A stretch of 64,000 nt of DNA, taken from positions 124,001 to 188,000 of the forward strand of contig NZ_JAAXOX010000004.1 of the NCBI RefSeq assembly GCF_012396125.1. Reading direction: 5' to 3'. Numbering within the stretch: position 1 is the first letter of the stretch; the number at the start of each line of letters is the position of its first letter. A model generated the notes under the pieces. That model was not told where the DNA came from, searched no databases, and saw only the letters and a program-made list of their open reading frames with translations. A program made the position numbers and the translations under genes. Source of the stretch: Cellulomonas denverensis. GTDB lineage: Bacteria > Actinomycetota > Actinomycetes > Actinomycetales > Cellulomonadaceae. Of the stretch, positions 17,207 through 27,823 are shown in pieces.

Positions 17207-17250
17207 ATCCTAGGCGCTGCGACCGGGTGCCACCGGCCCGGCCCTACCCT
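17207..17250. promoter_or_regulatory. Back-to-back leaderless promoters
   Basis: Minus: TAGGAT at 17207-17212, 6 nt before the GTG at 17200. Plus: TACCCT at 17245-17250, 7 nt before the GTG at 17258. Both fit TANNNT -10 elements whose transcripts start at, or one base before, the initiation codon. Confidence 0.6.
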
Positions 17251-17257
17251 CGGGGGT

Positions 17258-17905
17258 GTGATCTCCGCCTACCCCGCCACCGTCGCCGCCCCGGTGGAGC
17301 ACGAGCTGGTGGAGAAGAAGTCCCGGTTCCTGACCCGGATCGAGCCGGTGTCCACCGTGGCCGAGGCCGACGCCGTGGTCGCCGCCCGCCGCAAGCAGTT
17401 CTGGGACGCCCGGCACCACTGCGTGGCCCTGACCGTCGGCCTGACCGCCGACCAGCAGCGCTCCAACGACGACGGCGAACCCTCCGGCACCGCGGGCATC
17501 CCGATGCTGGAGGTGCTGCGCCGCCGGGAACTGACCGACCTGGTCGCGGTGGTCACCCGGTACTTCGGTGGCGTGAAGCTCGGTGCCGGCGGCCTGGTCC
17601 GGGCGTACTCCACCGCGGTCTCCGAGACCCTGGACCGGGCGAGGCTGCTGCGCCGGCTGCCCGCCACGGTGGTCACGATCCCGGTGCCGCACACCGAGGC
17701 CGGCCGGTTGCACGGGGTGCTGGCCGCCTGGGCCGACGGTCACGACGCCGAGGTGCGGGAGGTGGACTACGGCGGCGAGCACGCGGTGTTCACCCTGGTG
17801 GTGCCACCCGCCGGGCTGGACGACCTGGACGCGGTGCTGGCGGCCGCGTCGGCGGGGGCGCTGCGGGCGATCCGGGGCGAGACCGTGGTGCTCAGCCGGG
17901 CCTGA
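17258..17905 (+). CDS. YigZ/IMPACT family protein
   Basis: A 215-residue protein of the UPF0029/IMPACT family. It has an N-terminal domain with EKKSRFLTRIEPV and the signature DDGEPSGTAGIPMLEVL, then VVTRYFGGVKLGAGGLVRAYS, which are the diagnostic family motifs, and a C-terminal DUF1949-type ferredoxin fold. Bacterial members are thought to act in translation control or ribosome-associated protein turnover; no reaction is established. The GTG at 17258 sits 7 nt behind a TACCCT -10 element, so leaderless initiation is likely and longer in-frame starts are rejected. Confidence 0.9.
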   Translation: MISAYPATVAAPVEHELVEKKSRFLTRIEPVSTVAEADAVVAARRKQFWDARHHCVALTVGLTADQQRSNDDGEPSGTAGIPMLEVLRRRELTDLVAVVTRYFGGVKLGAGGLVRAYSTAVSETLDRARLLRRLPATVVTIPVPHTEAGRLHGVLAAWADGHDAEVREVDYGGEHAVFTLVVPPAGLDDLDAVLAAASAGALRAIRGETVVLSRA

Positions 17906-17906
17906 C

Positions 17907-18278
17907 TCAGCGCCGCCGAGTCGCCTGCAACGGCAGCAGCGCGGAGATGTCCGCCCGCTCCCCCGAGGCGGACACCCGCCCGTCGGCCACCGCATCCGCC
18001 CAGTCCAGCGCGCCGGTGGCCAGCTCCAGCCAGGTCTGCGGATCGGTCTCGACCACATTCGGCGGGGTGCCGCGGGTGTGCCGGGGCCCCTCGACGGCCT
18101 GCACTGCACCGTCCGGCGGCACCCGGACCTCCACGGTGTGGCCCGGGGCGACGTCGGCGAGCTCCTCCAGGGTGAACCGGACGGCGGTGCGGCGGGCGGT
18201 CAGGTCCTCCGGGTGGTCGCGCCAGGTGGTGACGGCGGCGCGGCCCACGGCGGGGTCGGTGCGACGACGGGGTGGCAT
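17907..18278 (-). CDS. Sterol carrier (SCP2-like) family protein
   Basis: A 123-residue cytosolic protein matching the small actinobacterial 'sterol carrier family protein'. Features are RFTLEELADVAPGHTVEVRVPP, then PRHTRGTPPNVVETDPQTWLELATG, an SCP2-type hydrophobic-ligand fold. The segment WADAVADGRVSASGERADIS matches the usual SCP2 end. The ATG at 18278 follows GACAAT by 6 nt, again a leaderless layout. Its stop lies one base from the convergent yigZ-like stop. Ligand unknown. Confidence 0.8.
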   Translation of the reverse strand: MPPRRRTDPAVGRAAVTTWRDHPEDLTARRTAVRFTLEELADVAPGHTVEVRVPPDGAVQAVEGPRHTRGTPPNVVETDPQTWLELATGALDWADAVADGRVSASGERADISALLPLQATRRR

Positions 18279-18309
18279 GAGGCCATTGTCCCCGTCGCCG
18301 CGACCGGGG

Positions 18310-19821
<1,512 letters not shown>

Positions 19822-22185
19822 TCAGCCGAAGTAGCGCGGCAGCGTCCCCTCGAATGCCTCCCGGGCCTCGGACAGCGGCAGGGTGAACAGCCCCTGCACC
19901 TCCACCGCGGCGGCGTGCACGTGGTCGGCGGGCAGCTCGTCCACCGGCGCACCGGCACCCGGGGTGCAGGTCTCGGCGGTCTCCCCGATCTTGAGCACCG
20001 GCACGCCCTGCGCGGTGCACAGGTCCTCCAGCCGGACCTCCTCGCCGCGCGGCACCGCGACCAGGGCGCGGGCGGTCGACTCGGAGAACAGCAGCTCGAA
20101 CGGGGTCAGCCCGCTGCGCTCGGCCAGCGGCCCGAGATCGACCTGCACGCCGACGCCGTAGCGCAGGCTGGACTCGACCAGCGCCTGGGCCAGACCGCCC
20201 TCGGACAGGTCGTGCGCCGCGTCGGCCACCCCGTCCCGGGCGGCCCGGATCAGCACCTCGGCCAGCCGGCGCTCGGCGTCCAGGTCCACCTGCGGCGGCA
20301 CGCCACCGAGGTGCTGGTGCGCGACCTCGGCCCAGGCGGAGCCGTCCAGCTCGGCGCGGGTGACGCCCAGCAGGTAGACCGACTGCCCGGGCTCGGTCCA
20401 GCCGGAGCGGACCGCCTTGGCCACGTCGTCCAGCACGCCGAGCACGCCGACCACCGGGGTCGGGTGGATCGCGGAGTCGATCTTGCCGGGCTCGCCGGTG
20501 CCGTTGTACAGCGAGACGTTGCCGCCGGTCACCGGCACGGACAGCGCCTGGCAGGCCTCCGCCAGACCCTCGATCGCCCGGACCAGCTGCCACATCGACG
20601 CCGGGTCCTCCGGGCTGCCGAAGTTCAGGCAGTCGGTGACCGCCAGCGGCCGGGCGCCGGAGGTCGCCACGTTCCGGTACGCCTCCGCGAGCGCCAGCTG
20701 CGCCCCGGTGTACGGGTCGAGCTTGGCGTAGCGGCCGTTCGCGTCGGTGGCCAGGGCGACACCCAGGCCGGTGGACTCGTCCACCCGGATCACCCCGGCG
20801 TCGTCCGGCTGCGCGGCGGCGGTGTTGCCCTGCACGAACCGGTCGTACTGGTCGGTGACCCACGCCTTGGATGCCAGGTTGGGCGAGGCCAGCAGGTCCA
20901 GCACGGTCCGGCGCAGCTCCGCACCGGTGGCCGGCCGGGCCAGCCCCGCGGTGGTGTCCGCGTTCAGGCCGCCCTGCCAGGTCGGCACCGAGTACGGCCG
21001 GTCGTACACCGGGCCCTCGTGCGCGACGGTCTTCGGGTCGACGTCCACGATCCGGCGGCCGTGGTGGTCGATGGTCAGCCGCCCGGTGCCGGTGACCTCG
21101 CCGATCACCGCGGTCTCGACGTCCCACTTGGCGGTGATCGCCAGGAAGGCGTCCAGCTGGTCCGGGCGGACCACGGCCATCATCCGCTCCTGGGACTCGG
21201 ACATCAGGATCTCGCCCGCGGTCAGCGTCGGGTCGCGCAGCAGCACGTTCTCCAGGTCGACGTGCATGCCGCCGTCACCGTTGGAGGCCAGCTCACTGGT
21301 CGCGCAGGAGATCCCGGCGGCGCCCAGGTCCTGGATGCCCTCCACCACGTGGGCGGCGAACAGCTCCAGGCAGCACTCGATCAGCACCTTCTCCATGAAG
21401 GGGTCGCCGACCTGCACGCTGGGCCGCTTGGACGGCTTGGTGTCGTCGAAGGTCTCCGACGCCAGGATCGACGCCCCGCCGATCCCGTCACCGCCGGTCC
21501 GCGCCCCGAACAGCACCACCTTGTTGCCGACCCCGGAGGCGTTGGCCAGGTGGATGTCCTCGTGCCGGAGCACGCCCAGGCACAGCGCGTTCACCAGCGG
21601 GTTGCCCTGGTAGGAGGCGTCGAAGACCAGCTCGCCGCCGATGTTCGGCAGGCCGAGGCTGTTGCCGTACCCGCCGACCCCGGAGACCACGCCGTGCACC
21701 ACGCGGGCGGTGTCCGGGTGGTCGATCGCGCCGAACCGCAGCTGGTCCATCACCGCCACCGGCCGGGCGCCCATCGAGATGATGTCCCGCACGATCCCGC
21801 CGACCCCGGTGGCCGCACCCTGGTACGGCTCGACGTAGGACGGGTGGTTGTGCGACTCGACCTTGAACGTGACCGCCCAGCCGTCACCGATGTCCACCAC
21901 ACCGGCGTTCTCCCCGATCCCGACCAGCAGGTGCTCGCGCATCGCGTCGGTGGTCTTCGCCCCGAAGGTGCTCAGGTGCTTCTTGCTGGACTTGTACGAG
22001 CAGTGCTCCGACCACATCACCGAGTACATCGCCAGCTCGGCGGCGGTGGGGCGGCGGCCCAGGATGTCCCGGATCCGCTTGTACTCCTCCGGCTTGAGCC
22101 CCAGCTCCGCGAAGGGCTGCTCCTGGTCCGGCGTCTGCGCCGCGTGCTCGACGGTGTCCGTGGTGTCGGTGGTGGACGTGGTCAT
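19822..22185 (-). CDS. purL: Phosphoribosylformylglycinamidine synthase II
   Basis: A 787-residue small-type PurL: the ATP-dependent subunit that converts FGAR to FGAM using ammonia from PurQ, bridged by PurS. The start [10 protein letters not shown] at 22185 is followed by the family region [20 protein letters not shown] and the catalytic-loop motifs [11 protein letters not shown] and [36 protein letters not shown] and the second ATP-fold motif [13 protein letters not shown] are also present. The lack of a glutaminase domain agrees with separate purQ and purS about 30 kb away. A weak AAGGGAT site precedes the ATG. Confidence 0.96.
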   Translation of the reverse strand: MTTSTTDTTDTVEHAAQTPDQEQPFAELGLKPEEYKRIRDILGRRPTAAELAMYSVMWSEHCSYKSSKKHLSTFGAKTTDAMREHLLVGIGENAGVVDIGDGWAVTFKVESHNHPSYVEPYQGAATGVGGIVRDIISMGARPVAVMDQLRFGAIDHPDTARVVHGVVSGVGGYGNSLGLPNIGGELVFDASYQGNPLVNALCLGVLRHEDIHLANASGVGNKVVLFGARTGGDGIGGASILASETFDDTKPSKRPSVQVGDPFMEKVLIECCLELFAAHVVEGIQDLGAAGISCATSELASNGDGGMHVDLENVLLRDPTLTAGEILMSESQERMMAVVRPDQLDAFLAITAKWDVETAVIGEVTGTGRLTIDHHGRRIVDVDPKTVAHEGPVYDRPYSVPTWQGGLNADTTAGLARPATGAELRRTVLDLLASPNLASKAWVTDQYDRFVQGNTAAAQPDDAGVIRVDESTGLGVALATDANGRYAKLDPYTGAQLALAEAYRNVATSGARPLAVTDCLNFGSPEDPASMWQLVRAIEGLAEACQALSVPVTGGNVSLYNGTGEPGKIDSAIHPTPVVGVLGVLDDVAKAVRSGWTEPGQSVYLLGVTRAELDGSAWAEVAHQHLGGVPPQVDLDAERRLAEVLIRAARDGVADAAHDLSEGGLAQALVESSLRYGVGVQVDLGPLAERSGLTPFELLFSESTARALVAVPRGEEVRLEDLCTAQGVPVLKIGETAETCTPGAGAPVDELPADHVHAAAVEVQGLFTLPLSEAREAFEGTLPRYFG

Positions 22186-22286
22186 CGGATCCCTTGCGGA
22201 TGGTGCCCGGGCGGCCCGGGGCGGGACGGCGTCGGGGCACAGGCTACCCGCGGATCGACACCGGCACGGGCGGCGCGGGCGGGGCC

Positions 22287-22292
22287 TACAGT
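22287..22292 (+). promoter_or_regulatory. -10 element (TACAGT) of the DUF2599 lipoprotein gene
   Basis: TACAGT ends 10 nt before the ATG at 22303, giving a predicted 5' end only a few bases upstream of the start codon. Confidence 0.5.
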
Positions 22293-22302
22293 CGTCCGCA
22301 TC

Positions 22303-23058
22303 ATGACCCGCCTCGCCCTCGCCCTGTTCGCCGGGCTGCTGATCCTCACCGCCTGCACCGCCGCCCCGGACGATCCGGCCCCCACCGCCGAGCCGACCGC
22401 CCCGGCGACCACGGCCGCCGCGCAGGACGTCACGGCGGCGGAGCTGCGCGGCACCGGCACCGCGCTGACCGTCGGCGGCCTGACCGTGCAGTACCGGGTG
22501 ACCGACGGTGCGGTGCCGGGGCAGACCAGTGACGAGGACGGTGCGACCACGCTGGAGCTGTCCACCGACTCCGGCGAGGATCTGGTGCTGCTGGCCGCCC
22601 CGGAGGGCTGGACCGCCGAGGCACTGTCCGACGGCGGGGTGCTGCTGCGGGACCCCGCGGGGCTGGCGGCGGCCGGGATCGACGCGGACGGGGCGCAGGC
22701 GACCGTGGCGCCGGACGGCCTGATCGGGTTCCGGGCGACCGTGCCACCGGCGACCGTCCGGCTGACCCTGGCCACGGTCGCGGTGCGCTCGGCGACCTGG
22801 GCGGACCTGGACGACGAGGGTGGCCGGTCGCTGGCGGTGGTGCCGAGCACCTGGGCGCGCGGCGGCGGACTGGTGGTGGACGCGCTGCTCTGGGCCCAGC
22901 TGGTGGCCGCACAGCCGGAGGCGGACAGCCAGGGCATGCACGACCAGCTGACCTGCCACCAGGTCGGCGCCCCGGACAAGGAGAGCTGGAACCTAGAACC
23001 GTGGCGCCCGGACGTCGGCCTGGTCCAGACCATGCTGGCCCGCTGCAACCCGTCCTGA
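22303..23058 (+). CDS. DUF2599 domain lipoprotein
   Basis: A 251-residue exported lipoprotein. The signal peptide ends in the lipobox LTAC (Cys18), followed by a Thr/Ala/Pro-rich linker. The C-terminal 60 residues carry the DUF2599 pattern: a Trp/Ala-rich start, [17 protein letters not shown], then [11 protein letters not shown] and a final CNP. The two cysteines there probably form a disulfide. DUF2599 proteins are secreted or surface proteins of actinobacteria with unknown activity. The upstream frame reading through from purL's opposite strand is an artefact; the ATG at 22303 is fixed by the signal peptide. Confidence 0.85.
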   Translation: MTRLALALFAGLLILTACTAAPDDPAPTAEPTAPATTAAAQDVTAAELRGTGTALTVGGLTVQYRVTDGAVPGQTSDEDGATTLELSTDSGEDLVLLAAPEGWTAEALSDGGVLLRDPAGLAAAGIDADGAQATVAPDGLIGFRATVPPATVRLTLATVAVRSATWADLDDEGGRSLAVVPSTWARGGGLVVDALLWAQLVAAQPEADSQGMHDQLTCHQVGAPDKESWNLEPWRPDVGLVQTMLARCNPS

Positions 23059-23091
23059 CCGCCGACGCTCCCCACGGCCCCGCTTCCTCCT

Positions 23092-23148
23092 CGAGAGTGC
23101 ACGAATGCACGCTTCCCGGGCCGGGAGGCGTGCATTCGTGCACTCTCG
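23092..23148. repeat. Long palindromic intergenic element, copy 1 (terminator-like)
   Basis: Arms of 21 bp, starting CGAGAGTGCACGAATGCACG, at 23092-23112 and 23128-23148, with a 15-nt loop that itself contains CCCGGGCCGGG. It lies between convergent genes, so it can end both transcripts. A diverged copy lies at 60292-60348. Confidence 0.8.
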
Positions 23149-23168
23149 GCGAGACGGGGACGGGCCGG

Positions 23169-24110
23169 TCAGCGCAGGTGCGCCCGGCGGGCGGTCCAGC
23201 GCATCAGCCACCGGGCGCGGCGGCGCGGTGGGACGGTGAGCAGCAGCAGGGCGAGCTGGTCGGCGGTGCGCAGCGGGCTGCGGGGCAGGGCGAACAACAG
23301 GTGGTCGACGTACTCGGACTCGACCTGGGTGTCCGGCCCGGTGCGGCCCAGCCGCAGCGCCGCCAGGGTGGACAGGTACGGCCCGGCCAGCGGGGAGACC
23401 GTGGTGGTCGACTCCGGGTGCACCCGGTAGAACAGGTCGCCGCTGTCCACCCGGGGGATGCTGCCGATCAGCCGGGCCACCGAGTGCAGCAGCACGTAGT
23501 CGTCCAGCGCCCGGGCGTGCGGTGCGCAGCCGCCGGCGCTGATCGCCAGGGTCCGGTCGTAGAGCACGGCGGTGGTGACGGTGACCGGGCCGCGGCGGAT
23601 CCGGTCGAAGTCCAGGTGTTCGACCCGGCCCGAGCCGTCCAGCGTCCGGGTGTCGACCAGCTCGGGTTCGGCGCCGGCGTCGATCCAGTGGTCCGCCCAG
23701 TCCTCCCGGCCGTCGGCGAGCGCGTGCAGGGCGGCCCGGTCCTGGTGCAGCGCGAACGCGCGCTCGGTGCCGGCCACCGCCGGGGAGCCGGTGTCCTCGG
23801 CCAGCGCGAGCAGGGTGCTCAGCCGGCTGCGGTGCCACAGGTCGTCCTGGTCCAGGAAGCCCACCCACTGCCCGGCCGCCTCGGCCAGCCCGCGATTCCG
23901 GGCGACGGCCACGCCACGGTTCGGTTGCCGGACCACCCGGGACACCGCCGGGTGTGCCTCGGCCAGGTCGTCGCTGCCGTCGGTGGACCCGTCGTCGACC
24001 ACCAGCACTTCCAGGTCGGGGTGGTCCTGGGCGGCCAGCGAGTCCAGGGTCGGCCGCAGATGCCGCGACCCGTTGTAGGTCGGCACCACGACCGTCACCA
24101 GTGCACCCAT
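23169..24110 (-). CDS. Family 2 glycosyltransferase
   Basis: A 313-residue GT-A fold enzyme. It starts with VTVVVPTYNGSRHLRPTLDS, then has VLVVDDGSTDGS with the nucleotide-binding acidic residues and GFLDQDDLW, the DxD-type metal site near residue 90. The C-terminal ~40 residues are basic and amphipathic (PPRRRARWLMRWTARRAHLR), suggesting peripheral attachment to the membrane inner face. It should transfer a sugar from a nucleotide donor to a cell-envelope or secreted glycan; donor and acceptor are unknown. It stands alone, with no polysaccharide cluster nearby. Start ATG at 24110. Confidence 0.85.
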   Translation of the reverse strand: MGALVTVVVPTYNGSRHLRPTLDSLAAQDHPDLEVLVVDDGSTDGSDDLAEAHPAVSRVVRQPNRGVAVARNRGLAEAAGQWVGFLDQDDLWHRSRLSTLLALAEDTGSPAVAGTERAFALHQDRAALHALADGREDWADHWIDAGAEPELVDTRTLDGSGRVEHLDFDRIRRGPVTVTTAVLYDRTLAISAGGCAPHARALDDYVLLHSVARLIGSIPRVDSGDLFYRVHPESTTTVSPLAGPYLSTLAALRLGRTGPDTQVESEYVDHLLFALPRSPLRTADQLALLLLTVPPRRRARWLMRWTARRAHLR

Positions 24111-24209
24111 GCCCCGTGTCTACCGGACAAATCACACTGAAAGCGGCAGATCATCCGAAAGCACCCGGATGGCCGAGTCGCCGTGATCGGGGAACAATTC
24201 GCGCGCTGC

Positions 24210-24215
24210 TAGTGT
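24210..24215 (+). promoter_or_regulatory. -10 element (TAGTGT) for the Cys leader and ABC operon
   Basis: TAGTGT fits TANNNT and places the predicted transcript start near 24222, four bases before the leader-peptide ATG at 24226. No good -35 is visible. Confidence 0.45.
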
Positions 24216-24216
24216 C

Positions 24217-24300
24217 ATGACCACCATGCGCCACCTCACCGACACCCCCCGCACCCGCTGCTGTCGACCCCTGTCGACCGCCGCGTGCTGTTGTCGCTGA
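24217..24300 (+). CDS. Cysteine-rich leader peptide (attenuator ORF)
   Basis: A 27-codon ORF from ATG 24217, or 24 codons from the in-frame ATG 24226. The peptide ends TRCCRPLSTAACCCR, so five of the last thirteen codons are Cys, in one pair and one triplet, with the stop right after CCCR. It lies 190 bp before an ABC importer operon, with a TANNNT box close upstream. Poly-Cys leader ORFs act as cysteine-responsive attenuators in mycobacteria, so ribosome stalling when charged tRNA-Cys is scarce is the likely control. This makes cysteine or a sulfur-containing peptide the probable cargo of the importer. No standard database entry is expected because of its size. Confidence 0.75.
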   Translation: MTTMRHLTDTPRTRCCRPLSTAACCCR

Positions 24301-24489
24301 CCTGACGCACCCGGCGCCGTCCCCGCGAGCGCCCCGACCGCCCACGGCACGGGCCGCGGCGAGGACCCACCCGCGGTCACCCCGCACCCCCTCCCCCTGC
24401 GCGCCGTTCCCGGCCCACCCGTACGCTCGACGGACGGCGCATCCCTCCTGCTCAGCCTGTCCTGGGCACTCCGCAAAGGAATCCCGCAC
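24301..24489. promoter_or_regulatory. Leader region between Cys ORF and ABC operon
   Basis: About 190 bp, strikingly C-rich and G-poor on plus over 24300-24420. A C-rich, unstructured RNA is the kind of sequence loaded by Rho, so Rho-dependent attenuation is possible. No intrinsic terminator hairpin with U-tract is visible. An AAAGGA ribosome site precedes the GTG at 24490. Confidence 0.4.
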
Positions 24490-25995
24490 GTGCGACTCCG
24501 TCACCGCGCCGGTCTCGGCGCCTCCCTCACTCTGGTCACGGCCCTCGCCCTGGCCGCCTGCGGTTCGGGCGGTTCCGGCTCCGGGGCCACCGACTCGGCC
24601 GACGACGCCGAGATCGTGATCGGTTCCACCAACGAGCCCACCGGCCTGGTCCGCAACGTCGGCGGATCCTCCGGCATCTCCCAGACCATGACCCGGAACG
24701 TCTACGAGGGCCTGACCAGCGTGGACGTCGACGGGCAGGTGATCCCCACCCTCGCCGAGTCCTGGGACGTGTCCGAGGACGGGCTGACCTACACCTTCCA
24801 CCTGCAGACCGAGGCCGCCTTCCACGACGGCACCGACCTGACCGCGGACGACGTGGTGTGGTCGATCACCGAGGCGATCGGCCCGGACTCCAAGGCCGCC
24901 CGCAAGAGTGACCTGCAGACCATCGAGCAGGTCACCGCGGTGGACGACGACACCGTCGAGCTGGACCTGTCCCGCCCGTCGCAGGGCCTGACGTTCTACC
25001 TGGCCTCGATCACCATCGTGCAGGACGGCGACACCGAGCTGACCGCCGACAACGGCACCGGCCCCTACCGGTTCGTCGAGTGGGTGCAGGGCGACCACCT
25101 CACCATCGAGCGCAATGACGACTACTGGGGCGAGCCGGCCAAGAACTCCGGTGTGACGTTCCGGTTCTTCCAGGACACCACGGCGCTGAACAACGCCCTG
25201 CTCACCGGCGACCTGGACCTGGTCATCGCCGAGGACTCGCCGGACCAGCTGGTGCAGTTCCGGGACAACCCGGACTTCACGATCACCGAGGGCACCAGCA
25301 CCACCAAGCAGCTCTGGGCGTTCAACGACCGGCAGGCGCCCTTCGACGACGTCCGGGTCCGGCAGGCGCTGTACCGGGCGATCGACCGCGAGGCGATCCT
25401 GTCGGCGGTGTGGGACGGCTACGGCCAGGTGATCGGCTCGATGGTCCCGCCGACCGACCCCTGGTACGTCGACCTGTCCGAGCAGAACGCCTACGACCCG
25501 GCCGGTGCCCAGGCGCTGCTGGCCGAGGCCGGGGTCAGCGACCTGACCGTGTCGGTGGACTACATCCCGGACGACACCACCGAGGCGATCCTGGCGCTGC
25601 TGACCAAGAACCTGGCCGCGGTCGGCGTCACCCTGACCCCGAACCCGATCGACGACGCCACCTGGTACCAGAAGGTGTACACCGACCACGACTTCGACAC
25701 CACGCTGATGGGCCACGTCAACCCGCGTGACGTGCTCTGGTACGCCAACCCCGACTTCTACTGGGGCTACGACAACCCCGAGGTGCAGGAGTGGGTGGCC
25801 CAGGCCGACCAGGCGGCGACCGAGGACGAGCAGGTCGAGCTGCTGACCCGGGTGAACGAGACCATCGGCGAGGAGGCGGCGTCCGCCTGGCTGTACCTCG
25901 ACCCGCAGATCCGGGTGGCGCGCGCGGAGATCACCGGCTTCCCGGAGAACCAGGTGACCGAGTCGTTCTACGTCGCGGACATCACGCGGTCATGA
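24490..25995 (+). CDS. ABC transporter substrate-binding lipoprotein (SBP family 5)
   Basis: A 501-residue extracytoplasmic solute receptor. The signal peptide ends with lipobox LAAC (Cys24), followed by a Gly/Ser linker. The family 5 signature is spread over the NVYEGLTSVDVDGQVIPTLA region and GLTYTFHLQTEAAFHDG, with the RQALYRAIDREAI helix in lobe 2. Family 5 receptors bind peptides, nickel, glutathione and similar solutes. The start is GTG with AAAGGA upstream. First gene of a five-gene operon with overlapping starts; the Cys leader in front suggests a cysteine-containing or sulfur-bearing ligand, which is inference. Confidence 0.92.
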   Translation: MRLRHRAGLGASLTLVTALALAACGSGGSGSGATDSADDAEIVIGSTNEPTGLVRNVGGSSGISQTMTRNVYEGLTSVDVDGQVIPTLAESWDVSEDGLTYTFHLQTEAAFHDGTDLTADDVVWSITEAIGPDSKAARKSDLQTIEQVTAVDDDTVELDLSRPSQGLTFYLASITIVQDGDTELTADNGTGPYRFVEWVQGDHLTIERNDDYWGEPAKNSGVTFRFFQDTTALNNALLTGDLDLVIAEDSPDQLVQFRDNPDFTITEGTSTTKQLWAFNDRQAPFDDVRVRQALYRAIDREAILSAVWDGYGQVIGSMVPPTDPWYVDLSEQNAYDPAGAQALLAEAGVSDLTVSVDYIPDDTTEAILALLTKNLAAVGVTLTPNPIDDATWYQKVYTDHDFDTTLMGHVNPRDVLWYANPDFYWGYDNPEVQEWVAQADQAATEDEQVELLTRVNETIGEEAASAWLYLDPQIRVARAEITGFPENQVTESFYVADITRS

Positions 25996-26945
25996 GGGCG
26001 GTACTGCTCCGGATCGGCGCCCTGCTGGTCTCGCTGGTGCTGGCCAGCGTGGTGGTCTTCGCGGTGCTCCGGCTGCTGCCGGGCGACGCGGCGGGCGCCT
26101 CGCTCGGGGTCGGCACCACCACCGACCAGTTGGAGTCGTTGCGCAGCGAGCTGGGCACCGATCAGCCGGTGCCGGTGCAGTACGCCCAGTGGGTGGGCGA
26201 CCTGGTCCGCGGCGATCTGGGGGACTCGTTCACGTCCCGCCAGCCCGTCGCGGACCTGGTCGCCGCCAAACTCCCGATCACGGTGCCGCTCAGCCTGGCC
26301 GCCTTCGTGCTGGCCGTGCTGATCTCGGTGCCGCTCGGGGTGATCGCCGCGGTGTACCGCCGCGGGCCGGTCGGGGTCGCGGTCTCCGCGGTCAGCCAGC
26401 TCGGCGTCGCCGTCCCGGTGTTCTGGGTCGGTGTGCTGCTGGTGCTGGTCTTCGCACTGAAGCTCGGCTGGCTGCCCTCCGGCGGGTTCCCGCGCCAGGG
26501 CTGGGACGACCCGGCCGGCGCGATCCGGTCGCTCACCCTGCCGGTGATCACGGTCGCGATCGCGATGTCCGCGGTGATGGTGCGCTACGTGCGCTCGGCC
26601 ACCCTGGACGTGCTGGACCAGGACTACCTGCGCACCGCCCGCTCGCTCGGCTACTCCCGCTGGCAGGCGCTGCGGCGGCACGGGCTGCGCAACGCCGCGG
26701 TGCCGGTGGTGTCCATCCTCGGGATCGAGCTGGCCACCTCGCTGCTCGGCGCGGTCGTGATCGAGAACGTCTTCGCGCTGCCCGGCCTGGGCACGCTGCT
26801 GCTCACCTCGGTCACCGGCCGCGACCTGCCGGTGGTGCAGACCCTGGTGCTGGCCCTGACCGCGGTGGTGCTGGTGATGAACGCCCTGGTGGACGTGGTG
26901 CAGCGGGTCATCGATCCCCGGCTGCGACTGGCGGGGGTGGCCTGA
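25992..26945 (+). CDS. ABC transporter permease, DppB type
   Basis: A 317-residue membrane subunit with six predicted helices. It has the N-terminal DppB pattern FAVLRLLPGDAA, a periplasmic loop with LGTDQPVPVQYAQWVGDLVRGDLG, and the EAA-type coupling loop around YLRTARSLGYSRWQALRRHGLRN that contacts the ATPases. The ATG overlaps the receptor gene's stop (ATGA). With the DppC-type partner encoded next it forms the translocation path of the importer. Confidence 0.93.
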   Translation: MRAVLLRIGALLVSLVLASVVVFAVLRLLPGDAAGASLGVGTTTDQLESLRSELGTDQPVPVQYAQWVGDLVRGDLGDSFTSRQPVADLVAAKLPITVPLSLAAFVLAVLISVPLGVIAAVYRRGPVGVAVSAVSQLGVAVPVFWVGVLLVLVFALKLGWLPSGGFPRQGWDDPAGAIRSLTLPVITVAIAMSAVMVRYVRSATLDVLDQDYLRTARSLGYSRWQALRRHGLRNAAVPVVSILGIELATSLLGAVVIENVFALPGLGTLLLTSVTGRDLPVVQTLVLALTAVVLVMNALVDVVQRVIDPRLRLAGVA

Positions 26946-27823
26946 TGAGCGTCGACCTCACCGCCCCGGTCGACACCGACGCCCCGGCGACCGTCCGCCG
27001 CCGGCCCCGCCGCTGGTCGCCCTCCCTGATCGCCGGTCTGGTGCTGGTCGGGCTGGTCGCCGTGGTCGGACTGGTCTCCCTGGTCTGGACCCCGTACGCG
27101 CTGGACGACACCGGTTCCGGCGAACGCCTCGGCGGGCCCAGCGCCGCGCACTGGGCGGGCACCGACCGGCTCGGCCGCGACCTGTTCAGCCAGATCATGG
27201 TCGGCGCCGGCAACGCCCTGGTGGTCGCCGCCGCGTCGATGCTGGTCGCCGGGGTGCTGGGCATGCTGATCGGTGTGCTGGCCGGCGCCACCCGCAAGTG
27301 GGTGGACGTCACACTGCTGTCCGCGGTCGACCTGCTGATCGCCTTCCCCACCCTGCTGCTGGCCATGCTGATCGTGACCGTGCGCGGCGCCTCGCTGTCC
27401 TCGGCGATCTGGGCGATCGGCATCGCGGGCTCGGCGGTGATCGCACGGGTGACCCGGGTGAATGTCGCCCGGGTGCTGCGCGAGGACTACATCACCGCCG
27501 CGCACGCCGCCGGCACCGGCTGGTGGGGCACCATCACCCGGCACGTGATCCCGAACATCGCCCCCACCCTGCTGGTGCAGCTGATGCTGCTCGGCGGCTC
27601 CGCGGTGCTGGCCGAGGCCTCACTGTCCTACCTCGGCCTGGGCGCCCCGCCGCCGAACGCCTCCTGGGGCCGGTTGCTGCACGAGGCGCAGTCCACGATG
27701 ACCGTCCAGCCCTGGGGCGCGATCCTGCCCGGCCTGGCGATCGTGATCACGGTGCTCGGCCTGAACCTGCTCGGCGACGGGATCCGCGAGCGCACCGACC
27801 CGAGCCTGCGGGGGGACCGATGA
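26945..27823 (+). CDS. ABC transporter permease, DppC type
   Basis: A 292-residue membrane subunit. It begins with a Pro/Arg-rich cytoplasmic stretch and one helix, then the DppC-specific HWAGTDRLGRDLFSQIMVGA, and the coupling loop REDYITAAHAAGTGWWGTITRHV. A C-terminal LPGLAIVITVLGLNLLGDGIRE is the family's closing motif. Stop and start overlap by one base (TGATG), so it is translationally coupled to the DppB-type subunit. Confidence 0.93.
   Translation: MSVDLTAPVDTDAPATVRRRPRRWSPSLIAGLVLVGLVAVVGLVSLVWTPYALDDTGSGERLGGPSAAHWAGTDRLGRDLFSQIMVGAGNALVVAAASMLVAGVLGMLIGVLAGATRKWVDVTLLSAVDLLIAFPTLLLAMLIVTVRGASLSSAIWAIGIAGSAVIARVTRVNVARVLREDYITAAHAAGTGWWGTITRHVIPNIAPTLLVQLMLLGGSAVLAEASLSYLGLGAPPPNASWGRLLHEAQSTMTVQPWGAILPGLAIVITVLGLNLLGDGIRERTDPSLRGDR

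Noticed and set aside
23092..23148. CRISPR-like repeat because of the dyad at 23092
   Set aside because: A single palindrome per site with no spacers and no cas genes.
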